The notes under the pieces were generated by a model. The model made no database searches, was not told the origin of the DNA, and saw nothing but the letters and a program-made list of their open reading frames with translations. Shown piece after piece: positions 1 to 7,137 of a stretch of DNA of 15,796 bases. The position numbers and the translations under genes are program-made. Source of the stretch: Bryobacteraceae bacterium (GTDB lineage: Bacteria > Acidobacteriota > Terriglobia > Bryobacterales > Bryobacteraceae); NCBI GenBank assembly GCA_030044325.1, contig JASHWA010000285.1:1-15796 (forward strand), written 5' to 3'. Within the stretch, counting starts at the first letter, position 1. Each line of letters opens with the position of its first letter.

Positions 1-229
1 CGTGACGGCGAATCTTCGCGCGTATCTGCCGCTGATCGGTCACCTTCATACCGCCGGGGTGCCGGGCCGGCACGAAATCGACGAGACGCAGGAGTTGAAC
101 TACGGCTTTATTCTGAAGACGGCCGCGGAGCTGGGATACCGTGGTTTCGTCGCTCATGAATACGACCCGTCGCCAGGAAAGGACCCGATTCCAACCCTGG
201 AAAAGGTGTTCAACATCGCGGATGTTTAG
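1..229 (+). CDS. Hydroxypyruvate isomerase-like TIM-barrel protein, 3' end only
   Basis: The frame is open from the window edge to a TAG at 227-229, so only about the last 75 residues are visible. They match the C-terminal part of the hydroxypyruvate isomerase/xylose-isomerase-like TIM-barrel family: a GHLHTAGVPGRHEID segment that would carry metal and substrate ligands (His, Arg, Glu), then a helix ending in LGYRGFVAHEYDP, where the family has a conserved GY.G....EY.P. Known members interconvert hydroxypyruvate and tartronate semialdehyde or epimerise related sugars in the cytoplasm. The exact substrate cannot be told from this fragment. The GTG at position 2 is an internal valine codon, not a likely start. 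Structured non-coding DNA follows it. Family confidence is high, substrate low. Confidence 0.8.
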   Translation, partial: VTANLRAYLPLIGHLHTAGVPGRHEIDETQELNYGFILKTAAELGYRGFVAHEYDPSPGKDPIPTLEKVFNIADV

Positions 230-236
230 AGTCCGT

Positions 237-420
237 TGAAGCCGTTAGTTTGGGTGAAAACTGCGGGGCGGGCCCGCTCGCTGGCGCGAGGCGGCCGCAC
301 CCATTGGGCCGCCAGCCGTGAGGCCGCGGGTTGCCGAGGTTTTTCACGCCGGCCCTCACGGGCAGGGCTTTGCGAAACGGCAGAAACCCGCGCCATTGCT
401 GGCGCGGCTCTACGATTTGT
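237..420. repeat. Cluster of GC-rich hairpins in the gap after the isomerase gene
   Basis: The 277 bases between the isomerase stop and the preferred PilZ start (230-506) contain five perfect stem-loops in a row: 247-251 with 258-262 (5 bp), 277-281 with 286-290 (5 bp), 290-296 with 307-313 (7 bp, loop 10), 316-323 with 354-361 (8 bp) and 388-394 with 401-407 (7 bp, loop 6). The 9-base word gctggcgcg occurs at 280-288 and again at 398-406. No T-tract follows any stem, so these are not canonical intrinsic terminators. The reading frames crossing the region look like translated repeat rather than protein. It may be a dispersed palindromic element or a structured RNA; the sequence alone does not decide. 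Confidence 0.5.
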
Positions 421-506
421 TATGCCGCGGGCCGGTTCTGACGTTGAATCGCCGCCCCCGCCCAACGCGGGCTGAAGATTTTCGAGTATCTGCCGATTCC
501 AAAGTT

Positions 507-860
507 GTGGAACGACGGCTCCATCGGCGGTGGCCCGCGAGTCTGGACGGGCAACTGACAGAACTGGCTACGAACGTGAGCGCCCCGGCGCGGATCATGG
601 ATGTATCGCAATCCGGCGTTCGCGCGCAAGTGCCGCTCCATCTTTCGCCGGGCTCGGTGGTCAAGCTGCAAGTGGGCGATAGTGTTCTGTTCGGCGAAGT
701 GCATCACAGCCGTGAGGACGATAGAGGGAGCGAAGTGGGTATTGAAGTGGTCCGCGTGCTGATCGGAGAGTCGGAACTGGGCCGGCTGGTGAACGCGATT
801 CTGGCAGAGTCGCTGCCCAATACGCCGGGCGTTACGGCCGGCGCGCCTGAGTTCTTATAA
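507..860 (+). CDS. Small single-domain PilZ (c-di-GMP receptor type) protein
   Basis: With the GTG at 507 as start the product is 117 residues and essentially one PilZ domain. Residues 2-8 (ERRLHRR) supply the arginine-rich RxxxR loop, and DVSQSG at 32-37 matches the D/NxSxxG motif; together these bind cyclic-di-GMP in known PilZ proteins. The later strand GSEVGIEVVRV fits the end of the PilZ barrel. The partner and output (motility, exopolysaccharide, adhesion) cannot be inferred. The frame stays open upstream, with GTG at 318 and TTG at 444 as other possible starts, but the extra part overlaps the hairpin cluster and reads like repeat. No start has a good Shine-Dalgarno. The gene converges on GH57 and shares the palindrome TTATAA as both stops. 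Confidence 0.75.
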   Translation: MERRLHRRWPASLDGQLTELATNVSAPARIMDVSQSGVRAQVPLHLSPGSVVKLQVGDSVLFGEVHHSREDDRGSEVGIEVVRVLIGESELGRLVNAILAESLPNTPGVTAGAPEFL

Positions 861-2771
861 TTCGATCCAGCTTTCGGACGGCACGGAAACCGGCGGCAAT
901 CCATCCCGCGCGACGGTGACACGGAATTTTTTTCCCGTGAGCGGAGCGCTCATCTCCACGATATGCCCCGTGGCGACGGTGGCTTGGGCGGGACCGTGCT
1001 CGAACTCGATCCCGTACTGCGGGCCGTGCTCGGCGTCCAGCCGGACGTACAAATTTTCCGAATTGGCGCCATACCAGATTTCCCGGACGGGCGAATCGCC
1101 TCCGTGCATCGCGCCGGAGCGGGGGTCCGGGCGATAGCGGCCCGCGCCGAGCCATTCGAAATACGAAGTCACCTCGCCATCGACGGTAGCGTGAATCGGA
1201 TTCGAGGGCGGCTCGCGATATTCGCCCGGCTGGGATGTGAGGATCGAATAGGAAAGCTCCTGGGGAGGTTTGCGGCCGAGCGCGCGATACACGTTCGACA
1301 GGTGATCGCGATAAAGCTGGTCGAAATCGGGCCGGTTTTCAGAGGCATGCTCCGGCCCATACCACCAGTTCCAGTCGCTGCCTTCGGCGATCAGCAGTTC
1401 TTCCTTGGCCAGGCGGCGCATGTTTTCCGGAACGTCGCCGGCCTCGTCGAACGCCTTGCGGGCGTCGAGCAAATAGGTCCAGGCGAGATTGTCTTCCTCC
1501 GCGCCGATCCAGATATCGAAATTCGCGTTGATCCACGAGCCGGGGAAAATTTGGCCGAGCGACCGCGGCTCGAATTTTTTCAAGCCTTCGGAAACCGTGA
1601 CGGCCTGAAGATCGGGCGACTCGAAGATGCGGCGGTACAGCTCCCGCAGGAAGGGACGGCCGTTCTGGTCATACCACTCCCAGGCGTTTTCGCCGTCGAG
1701 GATGATGGGAACCAGCGCGTCGCGCCCGCGGGCGTTGTTGCGAATCTGGGTGAGAAAGTGCTCGGCCGCATCGTGAGCCGGCATGTGCTGATAGGTGAAG
1801 CCGATCAGATCGCTCAGCCAGTGATCGCGAAACAGCAGACGGATTTCGCGGCCGTGCTGATGCCAAAGGTACGCCTGGTAGGTGAGATCGGGACCGGCGT
1901 TCTGATTGAGGGTGCGCGCGAGCACTCCGTTATCGCTCGCGGCCCAGTCGAAACCGCAATCGGCCGCGAGGCCGAGCGCTTCGTCGGAAACCGAACCTTC
2001 GGAGGGCCACAGGCCGACCGGCATCACGCCCAGCTCGTCCTTCAAAAACGATCGCGCGCGGCAAAGCTGCTCGCGGGCGTCCTGGGGATACTGGAATCGC
2101 GGCGGCAGCGTGACGCCCGGATGCGAGACGGCGGCGATATCGGAATCCGCGATCAGCGGGAGAATCGGATGATAAAACGGGGTGGTGGAAATTTCGATCT
2201 GCCCGCGCGCGGCGAACTCGCGGTAGGTGGGCAGCACGCGCGCGAGCGCTTCCTCCTGTTTGCGCGCCATCAGGGCCTGGTCCGCGCGGGAATAATCGCG
2301 ACCTTTGCGCACCAGCTCCATCAAGTCCGGATCGCGCGCGCGCTGATCCTCGTCGAACCAGACAAGCTGGCTCAACACCTGGAGGTCGCGCAACTCCTGA
2401 ACGGAGCGCCCGCGCGACTGGTACAGCTCCGCGTAGCGCGGAAAGCGCTGGATCATATGCGGAACGTTGGCCTGAAAAAGATACTTCAGCATAAAGTTCC
2501 GCTGCGCTTCGCTCAAATCCTCGACCGGCGTCACGGCGACTTCCAAGAACGGGTCCGACGCGCTGCCATGCGCGTAATCCTCGATCTGCGCGATCATCGA
2601 CGGGACCAAATTGAAGGTCTGGTGAACGGAGGGGAATTCTTCGAGAATCCGCACCATTCCGGCGTAGTCTTTGAGGGCGTGGAGGCGCGTCCAGGGCAGC
2701 TTATATTCGCCGGTCCACAGATCCTTGTAGAACGGCTGGTGCATGTGCCACAGGAAGCAAAGGGTGGTCAT
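855..2771 (-). CDS. Glycoside hydrolase family 57 alpha-glucan enzyme (alpha-amylase/glucanotransferase type)
   Basis: This 638-residue protein carries the GH57 motifs in order: HMHQP at 9-13, EISTTPFYHPILP at 193-205, GLWPSEGSVSDE at 253-264 with Glu258 as the expected nucleophile, ILDGENAWEWY at 357-367 with Asp359 as the expected acid, and GSDWNWWYG at 464-472. Known members hydrolyse or rearrange alpha-1,4 glucans such as glycogen by a retaining mechanism; amylase, glucanotransferase and pullulanase cannot be told apart here. Residues from about 510 form an extra, beta-rich domain that may bind substrate. There is no signal peptide, so it is probably cytoplasmic. The likely Shine-Dalgarno (AGGGAG, complement of 2784-2789) lies 12 bases before the ATG and inside an inverted repeat. 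No other glycogen gene is visible. Confidence 0.92.
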   Translation of the reverse strand: MTTLCFLWHMHQPFYKDLWTGEYKLPWTRLHALKDYAGMVRILEEFPSVHQTFNLVPSMIAQIEDYAHGSASDPFLEVAVTPVEDLSEAQRNFMLKYLFQANVPHMIQRFPRYAELYQSRGRSVQELRDLQVLSQLVWFDEDQRARDPDLMELVRKGRDYSRADQALMARKQEEALARVLPTYREFAARGQIEISTTPFYHPILPLIADSDIAAVSHPGVTLPPRFQYPQDAREQLCRARSFLKDELGVMPVGLWPSEGSVSDEALGLAADCGFDWAASDNGVLARTLNQNAGPDLTYQAYLWHQHGREIRLLFRDHWLSDLIGFTYQHMPAHDAAEHFLTQIRNNARGRDALVPIILDGENAWEWYDQNGRPFLRELYRRIFESPDLQAVTVSEGLKKFEPRSLGQIFPGSWINANFDIWIGAEEDNLAWTYLLDARKAFDEAGDVPENMRRLAKEELLIAEGSDWNWWYGPEHASENRPDFDQLYRDHLSNVYRALGRKPPQELSYSILTSQPGEYREPPSNPIHATVDGEVTSYFEWLGAGRYRPDPRSGAMHGGDSPVREIWYGANSENLYVRLDAEHGPQYGIEFEHGPAQATVATGHIVEMSAPLTGKKFRVTVARDGLPPVSVPSESWIEL

Positions 2772-2778
2772 AACGCTG

Positions 2779-2858
2779 AACCGCTCCCTATGGTCGCGGC
2801 TCGGGGCCGGCGCTCGCCGGAATCACGCGGATGCGAGCCGCGACCGAAGGAAGCGGTA
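2779..2858. repeat. Long imperfect inverted repeat in the GH57 leader
   Basis: The arms 2779-2803 and 2834-2858 are inverted copies matching at 21 of 25 positions. The inner 12 bases are perfect (ggtcgcggctcg at 2792-2803, cgagccgcgacc at 2834-2845). The spacer has its own stem, ccggc at 2807-2811 with gccgg at 2816-2820. The whole element fits in the 111 bases between the phosphoesterase stop and the GH57 start, so on the minus strand it forms the GH57 leader. No T-run follows the stem, which argues against a normal intrinsic terminator. In RNA, 22 of 25 positions could pair, counting one G-U, and the paired part includes the GH57 ribosome binding site. It may be a cis-regulatory hairpin or a mobile palindromic repeat. 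Confidence 0.65.
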
Positions 2859-2882
2859 TGAAAGAAACAGCTTTCGCGGCGA

Positions 2883-5354
2883 TCAGTGCCTGGCCGAAAA
2901 ATAGCTGCGAACGGGAACGGGAGGCTCCGTCCCCTTGATCGCGATCCACAAAATATCATTCAATTCATCATCGTCGATCTCGTCGGCCTCATCAAAATCC
3001 ATGGCGGCGGAGCGCGCGGCGGTGGACGAACGCGCCGGATTCTTTTCGGTCAGCGAGATCCGCGGGCTTTCGACATTGTAGGGAGCGTTGTTGGGCTTGG
3101 ACGCAAATGCGTTGATCAGCGGCGTCGCGCCCGCATCGTAATGGGTGAGAGGACGCATGCCCAGAATCAGCTCCAGGGTGCGCAGGATGGACGACTGGTT
3201 GTACATGGTGCTGTCCACGATCCCGCGCTCGGTGTACGGCGAAATGGCGAGCATCGGCGACCGGTGCGAATCCACGTGATCCGGCCCGTTCTGCGCATCG
3301 TCCTCGATCACGAAAATGGCTGTTGAGGGCCAGAATTGGCTGTGCGAGACGGCGTCCACGATCATCCCCAGCGCGTAATCGTTATCGGCGAACAGCGACA
3401 GCGGAGCGAGCTTATTCGGCGTGGTTCCGTTGGTGTGATCGTTGCCCAGGCGCAGGATCATCAGGTTGGGCATCCTGCCCTGCTGCTCGAACTGCTTCAA
3501 ATCTTCCAGAAAAGTTTTCGCGCGCTCCTGGTCCGGATAATCGAGATCGAAGTTGCGATAGCGCATATTGGTGATCGGGATCAGCGCCGGATCGTTCACC
3601 TTTTCGATTTGAATTCCGTCCGGCCCCACCTGCTTCTTGTTCACGGCCCAATATCCGTAATTCCGCACCGTCAGGCCTGCGGCGAGCGCGTTATTCCAAA
3701 TGTAGCCCGTGGGCGGCGAATTGGCCGGCTCCTCGCCTTCGAAATCGTAGTGTTTCCTGCGATTGGCGTACTCGTTGGGCCACAATTTCTGCACGTAGTC
3801 CGGCGCAATCGAGGCTGTCGCCCAACTGTGCCCGTCCGCGCTCACGTCGCTGTTGACGTAAAAATTATCGAACAGGACGAACTGGCGGGCGAGCTTGTAA
3901 TGATTGGGCGCCGCGGATTCGTCGAACAGGCACAGCGAGGGATCGCTGTTTCCCTTCCCGATTTTTCCAAACACCTGATCGTATGTGCGGTTTTCCTTGA
4001 CGATGTAGATGACGTGCTCGATGGGCGAATGTTTTTCGGGGCGTGAAACCACCACGCTGTCGGGGAGATTGTTGATGTCGAGATCGTCGTCGCTATAATG
4101 CTGCTGGGATCGCGCGGTTTTGGTGTACTGGTCGAGCGTATCCTCATTGACCGGATCGATCACGGAAAGCGTCCCGGTCTGCATCACGCCGACGTAATAG
4201 CGGCGCGCATCGCCGCGATGCGCCTCGGCGACCTCCCGCGGACCGGCGTAATCCGGGTTCGGGTAACTTTGCAATCCGCGCCCGTTGAGCACCAGAATGC
4301 GGCCATCGGCGAGGACATGGACCGCCGTCGGATACCAACCGGCGGGAATGAATCCGGTCACGCGGCTGCGCGTCTCGGAAACATCGGCGACCGCGACCGC
4401 GTTCGCATCCGAGCAGGCCACGTACAGGGTCTTCTGATCCGGGCTCAGCGCGACCGCGCTGGGCGTCATTCCCAGCGGATGCATCGCCGTCATGGCGACG
4501 TTCAGCGTTTCGGCCAGCTTCATTTCGTTCGACCCGCTGATATTCACTACAAAAACGCTATTGGTGTTCGCCGCGGCCACGAACAAGCGATACGGCGGTG
4601 CGTCGTCCTCGCCCTCCGGCTTGCGATTGCTCAGGACCATGTCGGTGGTGTGCGGCCCCAGGCGGATGCGATTGACCTGCTCGCCGCTGGCCGCGTCGTG
4701 CAGGTAGACCGTGCCGTCGCTCCAGCTTGAAACAAAAAACGATTTTCCGTCGGGGTGGAACAGGATGCGGTAGGGACGCCTTCCGGTTTTGATCATGCTC
4801 AGCGGGCGGCCGGATTCCCGATCGACGGTCACGATGGCGTCACGATACATGTCGGCGGCGTAGATGGTCCGGCCGTCGGAGGAGACCGCGACATCGCCGA
4901 TGAAATCCTCCCACTGGCGCTTGTCCTGCGGGACGATCACCAGCTCGCGCGCCGGCTGAATGCGCCCATCCGCGGAGATCGTGAACTCGAAAACGGTCGC
5001 GCGCGATCCTCCACCGGCGTAGATCTTTCCATCCGGCGCGACCGCCAGGCCCAGCCACGCATCGGCGACGGGAACGCGAGAAACCTCGTGCATGTCCGAC
5101 GCCGCGAGCACGATAATCGACGGCGGCCGGTATCCTCCGTTCAGCACCAGCAGGTATTTTGCATCCTTTGACAGCGCCATCGACATCGGCAGCGTATCGA
5201 GGGGCACCTGTTTACCCGCCGGCTTGATTTTCCAGCCGCTCGAAACCATGAAGCTTCCATCGGGCTGCCGGCCCACGTGGTCGCGCCAGTCAGGCTGAGA
5301 GGAAAGCACGCCCGCGCAAATCGCGATAAGTAGGAGAACGGAATACTTTTTCAT
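2883..5354 (-). CDS. Secreted YncE-like beta-propeller fused to phosphoesterase (alkaline-phosphatase fold)
   Basis: The 823-residue product has a signal peptide (KK, then a hydrophobic run to about residue 19). Residues 50-400 form a propeller with repeated YVTN/YncE-type strands such as KTLYVACSDANAVAVADVS. From about 445 a phosphoesterase domain of the acid phosphatase/phospholipase C family begins with IYIVKENRTYDQVFG; Glu454 and Asn455 match the first metal ligands of such enzymes. Later come DGHSW (507-511), GNDHT (637-641) and IEDDAQNGPDHVDSHRSP (683-700), whose Asp685/Asp686 and histidines fit the second metal site. The role is probably release of phosphate from organic phosphoesters outside the cytoplasm; the substrate is unknown. 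The C-terminus holds a very acidic stretch (MDFDEADEIDDDELND). The ATG has AGGA seven bases upstream (complement of 5362-5365). Confidence 0.88.
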   Translation of the reverse strand: MKKYSVLLLIAICAGVLSSQPDWRDHVGRQPDGSFMVSSGWKIKPAGKQVPLDTLPMSMALSKDAKYLLVLNGGYRPPSIIVLAASDMHEVSRVPVADAWLGLAVAPDGKIYAGGGSRATVFEFTISADGRIQPARELVIVPQDKRQWEDFIGDVAVSSDGRTIYAADMYRDAIVTVDRESGRPLSMIKTGRRPYRILFHPDGKSFFVSSWSDGTVYLHDAASGEQVNRIRLGPHTTDMVLSNRKPEGEDDAPPYRLFVAAANTNSVFVVNISGSNEMKLAETLNVAMTAMHPLGMTPSAVALSPDQKTLYVACSDANAVAVADVSETRSRVTGFIPAGWYPTAVHVLADGRILVLNGRGLQSYPNPDYAGPREVAEAHRGDARRYYVGVMQTGTLSVIDPVNEDTLDQYTKTARSQQHYSDDDLDINNLPDSVVVSRPEKHSPIEHVIYIVKENRTYDQVFGKIGKGNSDPSLCLFDESAAPNHYKLARQFVLFDNFYVNSDVSADGHSWATASIAPDYVQKLWPNEYANRRKHYDFEGEEPANSPPTGYIWNNALAAGLTVRNYGYWAVNKKQVGPDGIQIEKVNDPALIPITNMRYRNFDLDYPDQERAKTFLEDLKQFEQQGRMPNLMILRLGNDHTNGTTPNKLAPLSLFADNDYALGMIVDAVSHSQFWPSTAIFVIEDDAQNGPDHVDSHRSPMLAISPYTERGIVDSTMYNQSSILRTLELILGMRPLTHYDAGATPLINAFASKPNNAPYNVESPRISLTEKNPARSSTAARSAAMDFDEADEIDDDELNDILWIAIKGTEPPVPVRSYFSARH

Positions 5355-5419
5355 GGAACCATCCTAAACCTGTGGGTTCAAAAAACTCGACAGTGAAACC
5401 CTCCTCCGCACGGCCACAC

Positions 5420-7069
5420 CTATTCCGAATATCTCTGCGCGATCGGGAAGCGGCGGCCGATGCCGAACGCCTTGGTGGTCACCTTCAATCCCGGCGCCAT
5501 CTGCTGGCGCTTATATTCGTTGCGATCGATTTTGCAGGCGATCGATTCCACCAGCTCGAGCGGAAGCTGCATGCTTTGAGCGATGTCGCGCGGGGTGCGG
5601 TACTGCTCGATGTAGGCCTCTAAAATCGGGTCGAGCACGTCGTAGGGAGGCAGCGAGTCCGTGTCTTTCTGATCGGGGCGCAGCTCGGCCGACGGCGGCT
5701 TGGTGAAAACGCTTTCCGGAATCGCGCCGTTGTGCCGCCGGTTGGCGATTCGCGACAGCGAATATACCATCGTCTTGGGAACGTCGCTGATCACGGCCAG
5801 CCCGCCGCACATATCGCCATACAGGGTGCAATATCCCACTGCGATCTCGCTCTTGTTCCCCGTCGTCAGCACCAGCGCGCCGGTCTTGTTCGACAGCGCC
5901 ATGAGCGTGACGCCGCGCAGGCGCGATTGCAGATTCTCCTCGGTCACATCCGGCGCGCGTCCGGCGAACAGCGGCGCCAGCTCCTGAACAAATTTTTCGT
6001 ACACTCCGCCGATGGAAACGATTTCGAACCGGATTCCCAGCCGCCGGGCCATCTCGCGCGCATCGGTAACGCTACCCTCCGACGAATACGGCCCGGGCAT
6101 TCCGATTCCGGTCACGTTTTCGCGTCCCACCGCTTCGACCGCGACGGCGGCGGTCAGCGACGAATCGATCCCGCCGGAAAGCCCGATCAGAACGCGGCTG
6201 AATCCGCACTTACGCATGTAATCGCGCGTCCCGAGCACCAGCGCCTGATACACAGCTTCGCATTCGTCGGTGAAATCTTCGTGAATTTCGCCGCTTCCCT
6301 GGTCGGCGTCGAAAATGACCAGGTCTTTTTCAAAGGACCGCGCGCTGGCCACGATCTCGCCCGCGCCATTCATGGCGAAGCTCGACCCGTCGAACACCAG
6401 TTGATCGTTTCCGCCCACCTGGTTCACGTACACCACGGGCCGCTGGTAGCGGCGCGCCGAGGCGCGATAGATGCCGCGCCGGATCTCGCGCTTGCCCATG
6501 TTATACGGCGACGCGTTGATGCAGATCATGATCTCGCCGCCGGAATCGAACATTTCCTCGACGGGATCGCGCTGGTACAAGCGGCGCTTCCAGAACTGCC
6601 GGTCGTTCCAGGCGTCCTCGCAGATGGTCAGCGCGACGTCGCGGCCGCGAATTTTGCACAGCGATTCGCGCTCGCCCGGCCGGAAATAGCGCGCTTCGTC
6701 GAAAACGTCGTAGGTCGGCAGCAGCATCTTGGTCTGCCGGAAAATGACGTGTCCGTTTTCGATCACGGCCGCGCAATTCTGCGCGCCTTTTCCCACCGTC
6801 GAATGCGACCGCGCCACGTATCCGCAGACGATGCTCACGTCGAGATCGGCGGTCTGGTGCGCCAGCCGTTCGAGCTGCGCTTCGCTGCGCTCGACAAAGC
6901 TGGGCTTTTCGACCAGGTCGCGCGGAGGGTAGCCGGTAATGGAAAGCTCGGGAAAGACGGCGATATGCGCGCCGCGACCGGCGGCCGCGCGCGACGCTGT
7001 GGCGATAAGCTCCGCGTTTCCCGCGAGATCGCCCACCACGGGATTGATTTGCGCCAAGGCAATGCGCAT
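5420..7069 (-). CDS. nadE: Glutamine-dependent NAD+ synthetase
   Basis: The product is 549 residues with the two-domain layout of glutamine-dependent NAD+ synthetases. Residues 1-260 are a nitrilase-type glutaminase; the triad is Glu41 (VFPELSITGYPPRDL), Lys114 (RQTKMLLPTYDVFDE) and Cys150 (LTICEDAWND). Residues 270-549 are the synthetase with the ATP-pyrophosphatase loop SGGIDSS (298-304), LTTGNKSEIAVGY (401-413) and the C-terminal KIDRNEYKRQQ. It makes NAD+ from nicotinate adenine dinucleotide, ATP and glutamine in the cytoplasm. All key residues are present, so it should be active. The upstream bases lack a clear Shine-Dalgarno. A 65-base gap separates it from the phosphoesterase downstream, and 68 bases separate its start from the divergent SIR2-like gene. 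Confidence 0.96.
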   Translation of the reverse strand: MRIALAQINPVVGDLAGNAELIATASRAAAGRGAHIAVFPELSITGYPPRDLVEKPSFVERSEAQLERLAHQTADLDVSIVCGYVARSHSTVGKGAQNCAAVIENGHVIFRQTKMLLPTYDVFDEARYFRPGERESLCKIRGRDVALTICEDAWNDRQFWKRRLYQRDPVEEMFDSGGEIMICINASPYNMGKREIRRGIYRASARRYQRPVVYVNQVGGNDQLVFDGSSFAMNGAGEIVASARSFEKDLVIFDADQGSGEIHEDFTDECEAVYQALVLGTRDYMRKCGFSRVLIGLSGGIDSSLTAAVAVEAVGRENVTGIGMPGPYSSEGSVTDAREMARRLGIRFEIVSIGGVYEKFVQELAPLFAGRAPDVTEENLQSRLRGVTLMALSNKTGALVLTTGNKSEIAVGYCTLYGDMCGGLAVISDVPKTMVYSLSRIANRRHNGAIPESVFTKPPSAELRPDQKDTDSLPPYDVLDPILEAYIEQYRTPRDIAQSMQLPLELVESIACKIDRNEYKRQQMAPGLKVTTKAFGIGRRFPIAQRYSE

Positions 7070-7137
7070 CCGAAGTTACTATTGTACTTTTCGAAAGGCC
7101 ATAAAGCGAAATCGTTTTTCTTCCGATTCTGAAGGAA
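7070..7137. promoter_or_regulatory. Short divergent intergenic region between nadE and the SIR2-like gene
   Basis: These 68 bases must hold the start signals of both genes and are AT-rich compared with the surroundings. On the minus strand TACAAT (complement of 7081-7086) resembles a -10 box, but no convincing -35 is present and the leader would be only a few bases long. The 8-base palindrome TTTCGAAA at 7089-7096 sits near the middle and could be an operator half or chance. Just before the SIR2-like ATG is GAAGGA at 7131-7136, which is very close to the start. The position supports shared control; the motifs themselves are weak. Confidence 0.3.

Noticed and set aside
236..475. 79-residue frame on + in the gap after the isomerase
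   Set aside because: Consists of the hairpin cluster read as protein; no family resemblance, no Shine-Dalgarno.
963..2861. 632-residue open frame on + opposite the GH57 gene
   Set aside because: GC-rich third-position shadow: its composition is low-complexity Arg/Ala/Gly, it has no family motif, and the minus frame has all GH57 motifs.
2858..2938. 26-residue frame on + with AAGGAAG just upstream
   Set aside because: The upstream motif is the mirror of the GH57 ribosome site within the inverted repeat, and the frame overlaps the end of the phosphoesterase antisense; no support as a gene.
5378..5405. gggtt...aaccc stem with a T-run before the phosphoesterase gene
   Set aside because: Only 5 bp around an 18-base loop, and the T-run is in the loop, not after the stem.
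5732..7132. 466-residue open frame on + opposite nadE
   Set aside because: Antisense shadow; the nadE frame carries both catalytic centres.
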